Below are positions 53,201 through 60,595 of a stretch of DNA of 64,000 nt, piece after piece. The position numbers and the translations under genes are program-made. The stretch is from Prevotellamassilia timonensis (GTDB taxonomy: Bacteria; Bacteroidota; Bacteroidia; Bacteroidales; Bacteroidaceae): the NCBI RefSeq assembly GCF_900106785.1, contig NZ_LT629842.1, forward strand, positions 137,694 to 201,693, written 5' to 3'. Positions within the stretch are counted from its first letter, which is position 1, and every line of letters begins with the position of its first letter. The notes under the pieces are model-generated. The model was not told the DNA's origin, did not search any database, and saw only the letters and a program-made list of their open reading frames with translations.

Positions 53201-53591
53201 GGCGTGAGCCAAGTGCAAAGCACATTACGCGGCCGCTTTTGGGCTTGCGCATCTTCACGTGCACATATTGAGGCGTTTGCGACAGTTTGATAGTGTCCTT
53301 CAGTGTGACGCGCACACCGAAAGTGTTGCTGCCCCAGCGTGAGCGTTGGAAGGCCAGCACGTGGTCAGACATATTGGTGTCGCCGGCCAAGGCGTCCTTT
53401 TCCTTATAAGGGTTGGCTATAACCTTTACATTGCCTTCGAGTGCACCGGTGCGGAAGGGAGATTTTTCCCACGTATCGAACACACCCAGCTTGGTGTAGC
53501 CTTCGTTTTCTGTTTCAAAGTTGATGCTCTGTGCGTTGGCGGCCAAAGGCAGAGTCAGTGCGGCCAGAGCTATATAGTGTTTCACTTTCAT
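50205..53591 (-). CDS. secreted GH16 beta-glucanase with two GEVED domains and sorting-type C-terminus
   Basis: 1128 residues. A signal peptide (MKVKHYIALAALTLPLAANA) is followed by a carbohydrate-binding-like region, then two GEVED domains (around 275-390 and 570-690; LYLDRNNDGKFN, LYVDLDNNGTFS, KVDWDEID, KIDWDDID). The GH16 domain spans about 790-1050, with the catalytic GEIDIWEQID near 921-925, where the first and last Glu are nucleophile and acid/base. GH16 enzymes with this motif are typically laminarinases (beta-1,3-glucan). The end (IFDLQGRVVFADMVQG, KGIYLVNGSKVLV) looks like a type 9 secretion sorting domain. It follows the fucosidase by 23 bp. Confidence 0.9.
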   Translation of the reverse strand: MKVKHYIALAALTLPLAANAQSINFETENEGYTKLGVFDTWEKSPFRTGALEGNVKVIANPYKEKDALAGDTNMSDHVLAFQRSRWGSNTFGVRVTLKDTIKLSQTPQYVHVKMRKPKSGRVMCFALGSRQDRPWQSKEVVQVEATCKSKVYTDKWFDAVFALTGASGVNVHSLVFAPDVESTHDLNEDFVTYIDDIEVNGSALTRIEYNVYPINFDKTATKENNNRYTSGATITSADGTQTISTNQQSDKRLYQDRLSQSIKAKAGEKLSASVQYTGGWMNAYLYLDRNNDGKFNTSLNADGTPATSSDVLSYSNYKNKNSIGAGTGNCNTTALPDFTLPADLTPGFYRLRFKVDWDEIDAGGNTTEANNIKHNSGVVIDTRLNVHGDKVNISRGQSAAGTNGEVLKADGSTLDGTQIEFGKAYTIKFKPGDGFRLSRFTIRHGYNLTGDSLVNETPQYIDVTVPAYMVKDNLYTIPAEYVDGDVMVTPEYVTDDAGSKGDYALNFPKDLKITRTDRALNSLSFNTTTQSTAQKLTPTSKLVYQDFSNRSVYVKDGDVITTNVNYTPNKNAYMHVYLYVDLDNNGTFSTAVNADGTPAWNGEMLSYLYYNNKNSRGENANNDARNGLFNATNSIPQFSLPQGLPKGKYRARVKIDWDDIDPAGHYNNADGKNQINENGGYVVDFNFEVVDEYPMAKLDVRTTNGSIVGANNTGLSESILKGQEIAVQAVGLDENYSATSIVVRHGENLDGEQTVDGKKQWSEYTATLVDGKYTVPAENVDGDVRITANFEDNGSEYKLVFGEEFDGENGSQPDSKYWSRSSRENPTWKRFCAQTEAGQKETGWIEDGKLVLRCLKNTHDGEKDGNGNKQQMISGSIESSNKVKFTYGKVEGRLMTIGHAGNFPAFWMMPNNSVYGGWPYSGEIDIWEQIDAQTQTHHTIHTKWANSTKDGAECMGQGNNPAKTGNSTATLGEYHVFGLEWTEDLLTWYLDGKQVFSYARKTDLTDENKIKAQWPFDQPFYLILNQSVGNGGWAAAPDLNFTYETKFDWVRVYQTDKHATGANSATKTSALDYYVTPGNIRLVAAQATKVQIFDLQGRVVFADMVQGNKDLHVNKGIYLVNGSKVLVP

Positions 53592-53614
53592 ATATATCAG
53601 TGTTTAGAGTAGAT

Positions 53615-55192
53615 TTAATAGATAGAGAGCGTGTGAAGGGTGGGGCAGGCGCGGCTGTCGGTAATGCTGATTTTAACATACTTAGCCTGTGTGCCGGCAT
53701 CGTAGCTGTTGTTAGTGCTGCCGTTGAGCGGAATGATACGCTTATAGCCCACAGTGGTAGTTTGAATGTTGCCACCCTTCTTTGTCCAGTGTTCGCCATC
53801 GGTACTTGTCTCGACAGTGAAGCCCTTGATGCGCTGTCCTAACTGAATGTACTCTTGCAGAGCTACATAGTGAATGGTTTGAACCGAGGGGAGCTCTACT
53901 GTGATTACAGCAGTGTTCTGAGCGTCGTTGCAAGCCCAGTAGGTAGTAGAGTCGCCGTCAATCATGTTCTTGGCATCGTAGGTGCGGTGTGCACCTGCGC
54001 TACGTGTATCGGTGGCAGTAATCTTTACGCCATCAGCCTTGGCCAGGTCGTTGCCCAGTCGGGTGCGGAGCATCTCGCCCAGTGTCTTCAAGTTAGCTAC
54101 TTGGTCGTCGGAAAGAAGGCCTGCCTGGTTGGGCGGGAAGTTGAGGATAAGTGTAGCGTTGCGGCCAACTGTCTCCAAGTACATTTTGAACAGTTCGTTG
54201 GCAGACTTGCAACCCTCGTTGCCTACAACAATGTTACCATTGCCATCAACTTTCTTGCCACCTTCGTGGTAGAACCAGCCGCCAATGGTTGCCTTGGCAT
54301 CGCTCTCGCCGGGGAACCACTTCCAAGCGTTCATGTCGCCGCTTGTACCGTCGCCCATCGACCAGCAAGTTTCGCCGGCCCAGCCAGCTTCGTTGCCAAT
54401 CCAGCGAGCCTCGCCGCCAGTACCCCACAGAATGATGTTGGGGCAGGCATTGTGGATAGAGTCGCGCAGGTTGGGAATGTCGTAATAGCGTGTGGCGTTG
54501 TCGATGCTGCGTGTCTCGTTGGCACCGCCATAGTAGCCGTTGCTGCCGGTAGCACCGTCAAACCACATCTCAAACTGGTCGGCACCATATTCCACCATCT
54601 CGGCGCATTGTGCAAAGAACACCTTCTTGGCATAGTCGTCGGTGTAGTTGCCGTTGGCGTCTTTTTTGCCCCAATATTCACTGTTGCGGTCCCAGGGCGA
54701 GATGTAGAAGCCGTATTTCATGCCCAAATCCTTGGCAGCTGCCGCAAATTCCTTGGGTATGTTGGTTTTCTTTGCATTGGCATTGCTGCTACTCGTCACG
54801 TTGTGTTTGGTAGTCTTGGTAGGCCACAGACAGAAACCGTCGTGGTGCTTTACTACGGCTATACCGCCGCGCATACCACCTGCCTTGACAGCTTCGAGCC
54901 ATTGGCGCGGATTAGGCACAGCGGTAGGTGCAAATATGCTCTCGTTTTCGCTGCCGTCGCCCCATTCCTTGTAGGTGTAGGTGTTCATGCCATAGTGGAA
55001 GAAGGCGTAGAACTCCGTTTGGTTCCACTTGAGCTGGCGCTCTGTGGGAACGGGAAATACCGGACGCGGTTCGTTGTCAGCATTAGCCGGCTGTTTGTTG
55101 ACCAAGGTAAATTCAGAACTTTGTGCGTGGCTGGCAAGGGGTGCTGCCGCCATCAAGCAAAGTGCTGAAAGCATGATGGAAACTTTTTTCAT
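53615..55192 (-). CDS. alpha-L-fucosidase (GH29) with F5/8-type C-terminal domain
   Basis: 525 residues with a signal peptide (MKKVSIMLSALCLMAAAPLASHA). The GH29 barrel holds EFYAFFHYGMNTYTYKEWGDG, VVKHHDGFCLWPT, KYGFYISPWDR and FEMWFDGATG near 210, where Asp is the predicted nucleophile. The family acid/base is not conserved by sequence. The C-terminal part (about 390-525) is a discoidin-like F5/8C domain (YWACNDAQNTAVITVELP, KGFTVETSTDGEHWTKKGG) that may bind sugar. It removes fucose from glycans, probably at the cell surface or periplasm. GH16 follows 23 bp later, so the two act on the same transcript. No SusC/SusD genes lie beside it. Confidence 0.92.
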   Translation of the reverse strand: MKKVSIMLSALCLMAAAPLASHAQSSEFTLVNKQPANADNEPRPVFPVPTERQLKWNQTEFYAFFHYGMNTYTYKEWGDGSENESIFAPTAVPNPRQWLEAVKAGGMRGGIAVVKHHDGFCLWPTKTTKHNVTSSSNANAKKTNIPKEFAAAAKDLGMKYGFYISPWDRNSEYWGKKDANGNYTDDYAKKVFFAQCAEMVEYGADQFEMWFDGATGSNGYYGGANETRSIDNATRYYDIPNLRDSIHNACPNIILWGTGGEARWIGNEAGWAGETCWSMGDGTSGDMNAWKWFPGESDAKATIGGWFYHEGGKKVDGNGNIVVGNEGCKSANELFKMYLETVGRNATLILNFPPNQAGLLSDDQVANLKTLGEMLRTRLGNDLAKADGVKITATDTRSAGAHRTYDAKNMIDGDSTTYWACNDAQNTAVITVELPSVQTIHYVALQEYIQLGQRIKGFTVETSTDGEHWTKKGGNIQTTTVGYKRIIPLNGSTNNSYDAGTQAKYVKISITDSRACPTLHTLSIY

Positions 55193-55355
55193 AAAGTAGA
55201 TTGATTAGGAGATTAGAGCCGTGTCGTGGCGTGGTGGCCAGTCTGAAAAAGGCCGGTGCCATGTCATGCTCATAGGTATTTGTTTTTAGATTATTCGTTG
55301 GCGAATGGGGGGTGGGTTAAGGGGTTGGTTAAAAACTAATAGACTAACAGACAGA

Positions 55356-55694
55356 AGTTTCGGATTTGACAAGGGCGGGCTGAAAGCCCAATGAAGCATA
55401 TAGCCCAGGGCAAGCGTAGCGGCACCCTGGGTTCCCGCATAGTAGAGTCTCCGCGCCCTGTAAGGGCAAAAGCTTTAACCCTTTATGATGTTATTCTTGC
55501 TTGATGGCTGATTTAGCGGTCTTAAAGTGGAACATCGTATGTATATTTTGTTCAATACTTGCGCCATGTCCTAAAGCTTTTGCCCTTACAGGGCGCGACT
55601 GTTCCAACACGCGATACCCAGGGTGCCGCTTCGCTTGCCCTGGGCTATGTGCTCCATTGGGCTTTCAGCCCGCCCTTGCTAAATCCGAAACTTG
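55356..55694. repeat. AAGTTTCGG-type inverted element, copy 2
   Basis: Ends AAGTTTCGGATTTGACAAGG and the inverse. Nested arms: GGGCGGGCTGAAAGCCCAATG, CCAGGGCAAGCGTAGCGGCA with CCTGGG, and GCCCTGTAAGGGCAAAAGC with its inverse. The centre (about 55475-55570) carries non-symmetric sequence shared with copy 3, including TGATTTAGCGGTCT and TGTATATTTTGTTCAA. No coding frame. It explains most of the gap 55193-55739. Confidence 0.9.
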
Positions 55695-55739
55695 AGAACT
55701 AATAGATTAACAGATTAACCTGTATCCGAAACTTCCGTT

Positions 55740-56219
55740 TTAACCAGGGTAATTGAGGTTAGCCTCGGTAGCGCAATTCAGCGTATTGTCGAGGTATAAC
55801 TGGGCCTCATACCGCGCCATGGGCAGGTCTTGCAGCAGGTAGTTGCCACAGTCGCGCTCGGTGGCGCCGGGAATGTCGCCCTTGTATTGTGCTATAAACT
55901 CAAACGTCTCTTGCATCAGTGGCAGCACGTCGCGGCTTGTGAGGTCGCCTTTCACAATGAGGTAGTTGCCCGTAAGGCAGCCCATGGGCCCCCAGTACAC
56001 TATGCGGTCCTTCCACACGGGGTGGTTGCGCAGAAAGGTGGCTGCCAAATGCTCGATGGTGTGAATGGCACCTTGTCCGAGAGCCGGCTCGCGGTTGGGC
56101 AGTTTCATGCGTACATCGAAGGTAGTGACCACCTCGCCGCCCACCTCGTCCTTGCGGCTTACGTAGATGCCGCGGTTAAGACGTGTATGGTCAATGGTAA
56201 AACTTGGTATCTTGTTCAT
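55740..56219 (-). CDS. luxS: S-ribosylhomocysteine lyase
   Basis: 159 residues. The metal ligands are visible in HTIEHL (near 53-58) and in ERDCGNYL. The catalytic Cys is in YWGPMGCLTGNY. LuxS cleaves S-ribosylhomocysteine to homocysteine and 4,5-dihydroxy-2,3-pentanedione, the precursor of autoinducer-2. mtnN, which makes the substrate, is 13 bp upstream on the same strand, so both steps of S-adenosylhomocysteine recycling are coexpressed. Length is normal. The CDS is followed by a repeat element. Confidence 0.97.
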   Translation of the reverse strand: MNKIPSFTIDHTRLNRGIYVSRKDEVGGEVVTTFDVRMKLPNREPALGQGAIHTIEHLAATFLRNHPVWKDRIVYWGPMGCLTGNYLIVKGDLTSRDVLPLMQETFEFIAQYKGDIPGATERDCGNYLLQDLPMARYEAQLYLDNTLNCATEANLNYPG

Positions 56220-56232
56220 TGCTGTGTGAATG

Positions 56233-56925
56233 TCAAATGTTGGTGAGTGCTTCGAGCAGAGCCTTGGTCACGCCAAATGAGCGGTCGGCCATGGTGCCCC
56301 AAAAGTTTTGGTACTGGTCGAAGTGCTTGTCGGCTCCTGGGGTGTCGCTGATGATGCGGAAACTCAGGAATGGCACATCATACAGGTAGCACACTTGGGC
56401 CAGCGCACCGCTTTCCATGTCAACGGCCAATCCGTCGGGGTAGCGGCTTTTGATTTTGTCAAGCTGTGTGCGGTCGGTAATGAATTGGTCGCCGCTGCAT
56501 ATCAGTCCGCCGTGCAGTTTCGTTTCGGTCGTAATGCCCATGGCAGCCTTGTACAGTTTGGCATCGGCCTCATAGTAAAGGGGGAGTCCCTGCACCTGGC
56601 CGAGTTCCGACTCGGGACCGCAGTCTACATCATGGTAGGCCACCTTTTGTCCGGCCACCACGTCCATCACGCCGAGGCATTTGTCTATGCCACCAGCCAC
56701 GCCGGTGTTGATGAGTGCGTCGGGGTGGTATCTTTTAATCAGTTCAACGGCCCCCACAGCGGCATTAACCTTGCCAATGCCGCTCTCCATCAGTACGAGC
56801 TTTTGTCCGTTGAGTTTGCCTTCGACAAAGGCAAATCGTCCGTCATGTACCTCGTTTACATCAGCGAGCAGGCCCACAATTTGCTCGTGTTCCTTGTGCA
56901 TGGCGTTGATGATAGCAATCGTCAT
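56233..56925 (-). CDS. mtnN: 5'-methylthioadenosine/S-adenosylhomocysteine nucleosidase
   Basis: 230 residues with the nucleosidase fold: MTIAIINAMHKEHEQIVGLL, VLMESGIGKVNAAVGAVELI, ALINTGVAGGIDKCLGVMDVV, GDQFI and VDMESGALAQVCYLYDVPFLSFRIISD, including the substrate-holding Glu in DMESGA and the catalytic Asp in IISDTPG. It removes adenine from S-adenosylhomocysteine or methylthioadenosine, handing S-ribosylhomocysteine to LuxS. First gene of the pair. A good promoter lies about 55 nt upstream. Confidence 0.96.
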   Translation of the reverse strand: MTIAIINAMHKEHEQIVGLLADVNEVHDGRFAFVEGKLNGQKLVLMESGIGKVNAAVGAVELIKRYHPDALINTGVAGGIDKCLGVMDVVAGQKVAYHDVDCGPESELGQVQGLPLYYEADAKLYKAAMGITTETKLHGGLICSGDQFITDRTQLDKIKSRYPDGLAVDMESGALAQVCYLYDVPFLSFRIISDTPGADKHFDQYQNFWGTMADRSFGVTKALLEALTNI

Positions 56926-56977
56926 AAGTTTTATGTTTTGTGTTGCAAAGCTTTGTATTAGTTCCTCTTCTTGCGCG

Positions 56978-57009
56978 CAAAGTTACTCTTTTTTACCCTA
57001 ATTTGCAAA
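56978..57009 (-). promoter_or_regulatory. mtnN-luxS promoter
   Basis: TTTG (57006-57009), 20 nt, TAACTTTG (56978-56985) on the minus strand. Confidence 0.7.
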
Positions 57010-57060
57010 GTAAGTGTGAAGAAATGGGGAGTTTAGTATGAAAATTAACTTAATGTGTAC

Positions 57061-57660
57061 GCGCGTAGTGCTCGTAGATGTGTGGGTGTGCAGATGGGCT
57101 GACACCGTAGCGGGTTATGCGTGTGGTGCGCGTTGTGCTCGCAAATGTGTGGGTGTGCAGATGTGTAGATACCGGTGAAAAACCTACACTAACTGTTTTT
57201 TGTAAAACTGTCTGCACTCTGCACTTTTTGCCGTAAGTGTACTGATTATCAATGGGAAAAATAGTGTAGGTAGTGTGTAGAATAGTCTGCACTGTGTCTG
57301 CACACTGTTGTAATCAGGTTAACACTTAGTGTAGACAAGTGCAGACAAGTGTAGGCAAGTGCAGGTAGTTGCTTGCACTGTGTCTGCACGGTGGCATTTG
57401 TCTTTGTCGGGGGTGGAATATCTGTTCGTACTTGGCGGACGGCAGGGTAACGGGAGGCCGTTGCGTCAATCCGTCCGAACGCATTTTCTGTATGCCGTGA
57501 CAGAAAAACATGGCTCCCGTTGCGCAAAAAAATACACTGCCAGTGCAGAATGGTGCAGATGGCAGTGCAAGTAATTTTTGATGTTGTCTACACTACTTTA
57601 ATGCTTGATTATCAATGCGTTATATGGTAAAAGTGTAGAGTGCAGACAAATTGTCGAAAA
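57061..57660. repeat. element C: diverged relative of the 480-bp family (candidate)
   Basis: A gap of about 770 bp filled with the words GTGCAGAC, GTGTAGAC and TGTCTGCAC (ten or more, both orientations). TGATTATCAATG stands at both sides (near 57243 and 57605), and a central hairpin TTTTCTGT-ATGCCGTG-ACAGAAAA lies within ACGGGAG and CTCCCGT flanks. Layout and hairpin resemble elements A and B, but the repeated word differs and no long alignment was seen. GGGCTGACACCGTAGCGGG lies at the left end. No gene. Confidence 0.55.
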
Positions 57661-57692
57661 AATGTTTTAGGGGGTGGAGAGTGTGATTTCTT

Positions 57693-58364
57693 TTACCCGA
57701 ACACCGTCCAGAGTTTGTTGCCCTCAGGGTAGGGGGCGTCCACAGCAATGAGTTTGTGGCTCACGGGGTGCTCAAACTCAATGTGGCGGGCGTGCAGACA
57801 AATGGAACCATCGGGGTTGGAACGCGGTGCACCATATTTCAGGTCGCCCTTGATGACACAGCGCATGGCTGCCAACTGGCAGCGTATTTGGTGGTGGCGG
57901 CCGGTGTGCAAATTAACCTCGAGCAGGTGGTAGCGGTCAGAACTGCCAATGAGACGGTAGTCGAGCACAGCCTTTTTGCTGCCCGGCACCTCCTGGCGGT
58001 GGGCATAAGCCTTGTTCTGCTTTTCGTTGCGTGTGAGCCAGTGTGTGAGGGTGCTAGATGGCTCTGCCGGGGCGGCGCATACAATGGCGTGGTACGTCTT
58101 GTGGATTTTGCCTCCCACGCGAAACATTTCGTTGAGTCGTGCCAGGGCCTTGCTGGTGCGTGCAAACACTACCACACCGCTGACGGGACGGTCGAGACGG
58201 TGTACAACACCCAGAAAAACCTCGCCGGGCTTGTTGTACTTGTGCTTGATGTAAGCCTTCACCTCGTCGGCCAATGTGCGGTCGCCCGTTTTGTCACCTT
58301 GCACAATCTCGCCGGGGGCTTTGTTGACGATGATGACGTGGTTGTCTTCGTATAGAACAGTCAT
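57693..58364 (-). CDS. RluA-family pseudouridine synthase
   Basis: 223 residues. The catalytic motif GVVHRLDRPVSGVVVFA is intact, with the Asp in HRLDR. Further family parts are NKAPGEIVQGDKTG at the N-terminus, ALARLNEMFR, HLLEVNLHTGRHHQIRCQLA and the ending RHIEFEHPVSHK. No N-terminal S4 domain, so it is a RluA/C/D-like core of the smaller kind. It isomerises uridine in rRNA or tRNA; the target site cannot be read. No operon partner: repeat elements lie on both sides. Confidence 0.93.
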   Translation of the reverse strand: MTVLYEDNHVIIVNKAPGEIVQGDKTGDRTLADEVKAYIKHKYNKPGEVFLGVVHRLDRPVSGVVVFARTSKALARLNEMFRVGGKIHKTYHAIVCAAPAEPSSTLTHWLTRNEKQNKAYAHRQEVPGSKKAVLDYRLIGSSDRYHLLEVNLHTGRHHQIRCQLAAMRCVIKGDLKYGAPRSNPDGSICLHARHIEFEHPVSHKLIAVDAPYPEGNKLWTVFG

Positions 58365-58476
58365 GTGTTTTCAAGAGATAAGAAGTGTAGAAACAGAAAA
58401 GTGTAAAAGATGATAGCTCCGGAGTGCTCACCTTTTACACTTTGTGATGTTGCGTGTTGGCGGATTTCAATTATTG

Positions 58477-58803
58477 AAGTTTCGGATTAAACAAGGGCGG
58501 GCTGAAAGCCCAATGTAGCACAGAGCCCAGGGCAAGCGAAGCGACACCCTGGGGCTCCCGCATAATAGAGTCTCCGCGTCCTGTAAGGGCAAAAGCTTTA
58601 ACCCTTTATGTTGTCATTCTTACTTGATAGCTGATTTAGCGGTCTGTATGTATATTTTGTTCAACAGTTGCGCCATGTTTTAAAGCTTTTGCCCTTACAG
58701 GGCGCGACTGCTCCAACACGTGTACCCAGGGTGTCGCTTCGCTTGCCCTGGGCTATGTGCTACATTGGGCTTTCAGCCGGCCTTTGCTAAATCCGGAACT
58801 TGA
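58477..58803. repeat. AAGTTTCGG-type inverted element, copy 3
   Basis: Same nested order as the copy at 55.4 kb with close similarity in the centre (CTTTAACCCTTTATG, TGATTTAGCGGTCTG, TATATTTTGTTCAAC). The outer right arm is slightly decayed (CAGCCGGCCTTTGC). The left part abuts the RluA-like gene's upstream region, and the right end touches the fabG stop. Explains the gap 58365-58808. Confidence 0.9.
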
Positions 58804-58808
58804 GTCAA

Positions 58809-59555
58809 TTACATATTCATACCGCCATCAACCTGAATAACCTGTCCGCTGACATAGCTTGACATGTCAGAGGCGAGGAAGGTAGCCACGTTGGCAATGT
58901 CCTCGGGCTGGCCGCCGCGACGGAGGGGGATAGCTTTCATCCACTCCTTGCGCACGTCCTCGCTGAGGGCAGCAGTCATGGCAGTTTCGATAAAGCCCGG
59001 TGCAATGGCGTTGGCACGTATGCCGCGGCTGCCCATTTCCTGAGCCACGCTCTTGGCCAGGGCGATGAGGCCGGCCTTTGATGCAGCGTAGTTGCTCTGT
59101 CCGGCATTGCCGTGAACACCAACTACTGAGGCCATGTTGATGATAGAGCCCTTGCGCTGACGCATCATGATGGGTGTGCAGGCATGGATAAAGTTGAAGG
59201 CCGACTTGAGGTTGACAGCAATCACGGCGTCCCACTGCTGCTCAGTCATGCGGAGCATGAGGCCGTCCTTGGTGATGCCGGCGTTGTTTACCAAGATGTC
59301 GATAGAACCGAAGTCCTCCTTTATTTTGTTTACCACCTCGGCAGTCTCTTCAAAGTTGGCTGCGTTTGAGGCGTATGCCAGGCACTTTACGCCTTTGGCT
59401 TCGATTTCCTTGCGTGTTTCCTCACCATTCTCGTCAATTTTGAGGTCGGTGAATGCAATGTTGGCGCCTTCTTCGGCAAACTTCAGGGCAATGGCTTTGC
59501 CAATGCCGCGTGCAGCACCTGTGATAAGGGCTGTTTTACCTGTAAGTAATCCCAT
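58809..59555 (-). CDS. fabG: 3-oxoacyl-ACP reductase
   Basis: 248 residues, short-chain dehydrogenase. NADPH site TGAARGIGKAIALKF, the NNAG motif (VNNAGITKDGLMLRM), catalytic Ser in INMASVVGVHGNAGQ, and YAASK (Tyr and Lys); the C-terminal FLASDMSSYVSGQVIQVDGGMNM is the FabG ending. The enzyme reduces beta-ketoacyl-ACP in fatty acid elongation. The start at MGLLTGKTALITG was chosen over a frame 16 codons longer, since the fold begins there. It lies downstream of the second TetR gene on the same strand (about 210 bp with decamer repeats between). Confidence 0.95.
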   Translation of the reverse strand: MGLLTGKTALITGAARGIGKAIALKFAEEGANIAFTDLKIDENGEETRKEIEAKGVKCLAYASNAANFEETAEVVNKIKEDFGSIDILVNNAGITKDGLMLRMTEQQWDAVIAVNLKSAFNFIHACTPIMMRQRKGSIINMASVVGVHGNAGQSNYAASKAGLIALAKSVAQEMGSRGIRANAIAPGFIETAMTAALSEDVRKEWMKAIPLRRGGQPEDIANVATFLASDMSSYVSGQVIQVDGGMNM

Positions 59556-59592
59556 TTTAATGATGATGTTACGCGTTGGTGAATTTAGTAGA

Positions 59593-59715
59593 TAGGTTGA
59601 CAAGTTAACACATTGACGGGGTTAACAAGTAGGATTGTCCTTTAACACGGTTGGTGGTGCTTACTTGTTAGCTTGGCCAGTTTGTTAACCCGTTAACCAA
59701 TAATTCTGCCAACGG
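59593..59715. repeat. GTTAACGGGTT / AAGTTGACGG decamer block
   Basis: Degenerate decamers (GTTGACAAGTTAACACATTG, GGGTTAACAAG, GTTAACCCGTTAACC). They lie 40-160 nt upstream of the fabG ATG. Similar blocks sit near 38200, 42250, 45300, 35830 and 63890. Confidence 0.6.
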
Positions 59716-59764
59716 GTTGATGTTATTATGTATAATCTATGTGCGGATTTTGTTTGCTGTGTTG

Positions 59765-60361
59765 TTACATGACGGCAGGCGGCATGTTGAGCACGCGCAT
59801 TACGATGCCTTTCACAATGGGGTAGGTTTCGTCCTCAGACAGGCCCACGCCCAGGCGGTCGTAGATGTATGGCACTTCGAGCCCCTTTACCGAGTAGTAC
59901 ACGATGTCGGCCATGAGTCCTACGTTTTCGATGCGGAAGCGTCCTTTGTCAACGCCCTCTTGCAGCACCTTTTGCAGGATGCGGTGTTCTTCGACGTCAA
60001 AAGCTTTGCGCACCTTTTCTACCATCCAGATGTTGCGGAAGAACTCTGCGCGCAGTGTGCCGTTGCGTGCCACGGTGTCGCGTATGATGCTCAGGTGGGT
60101 GTAGATGAGTGTGAATATCTTCTCTTCAGGCTCAACGTCCATGGAGGCCACCTCGTCCATCTTTTCAGACAGGCGTTCGAGTTCCTCCTCTATTACGGCA
60201 TAGTAAATCTCCTCTTTGTTGCGGAAGTACGTGTAGAGTGTGCGTCGTCCGCGTCCAGAGGCAGCAGCGATATCATTCATTGTCGTGGCCTCAAGCCCTT
60301 TGTGGGCGAAGAGTTCGCGTGCCACTTCGAGTAACTTTTGTCGCGTTTTTGTGATAGACAT
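59765..60361 (-). CDS. TetR/AcrR family transcriptional regulator
   Basis: 198 residues with a full N-terminal helix-turn-helix: KLLEVARELFAHKGLEATTM, NDIAAASGRGRRTLYTYFRN and KEEIYYAVIEEELERL. The C-terminal half is helical. It lies upstream of fabG on the same strand, so a lipid-related signal such as acyl-CoA is possible, though this is inference from position. It has one of the best promoters in the window. Its protein is unlike the first TetR (17.3 kb) outside the DNA-binding part. Confidence 0.9.
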   Translation of the reverse strand: MSITKTRQKLLEVARELFAHKGLEATTMNDIAAASGRGRRTLYTYFRNKEEIYYAVIEEELERLSEKMDEVASMDVEPEEKIFTLIYTHLSIIRDTVARNGTLRAEFFRNIWMVEKVRKAFDVEEHRILQKVLQEGVDKGRFRIENVGLMADIVYYSVKGLEVPYIYDRLGVGLSEDETYPIVKGIVMRVLNMPPAVM

Positions 60362-60412
60362 ATTCCGTGATTTACATCTTTATGTTAAAAGCACACTTTT
60401 GCTTTCAGTGTG

Positions 60413-60443
60413 CAAAGTTAGTGCAAGGCGCGCGAAATACAAA
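60413..60443 (-). promoter_or_regulatory. promoter of the second TetR gene
   Basis: TTTG (60440-60443), 19 nt, TAACTTTG (60413-60420): a perfect consensus match on the minus strand. Confidence 0.75.
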
Positions 60444-60519
60444 ACGAATGTCTTAAAACTTTCGTTTTTATTTCCGAGCCGCTTAGCTCGCGAATGGTCT
60501 CAAGCACAAAACTCAAGCT

Positions 60520-60580
60520 CTAATGGGGGCGACGCGTCTCGCGTCGGGATTTTTTCAGCAGCCTCGTCCCGCGTCATCGG
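60520..60580. repeat. truncated REP/BIME-like element
   Basis: Left hairpin complete (GGGGGCGACGCGTCTCGCGTC), then a shortened, altered interior (TTTTTTCAGCAGCCTCG) and a mutated right hairpin (TCCCGCGTCATCGG). It ends 15 bp before the glycosyltransferase stop. Confidence 0.75.
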
Positions 60581-60595
60581 AAAAAGATGCTGCAA

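Noticed and set aside
53855-55168. Open frame of 437 codons on the plus strand
   Set aside because: Antisense shadow of the fucosidase gene without a domain or ribosome site.
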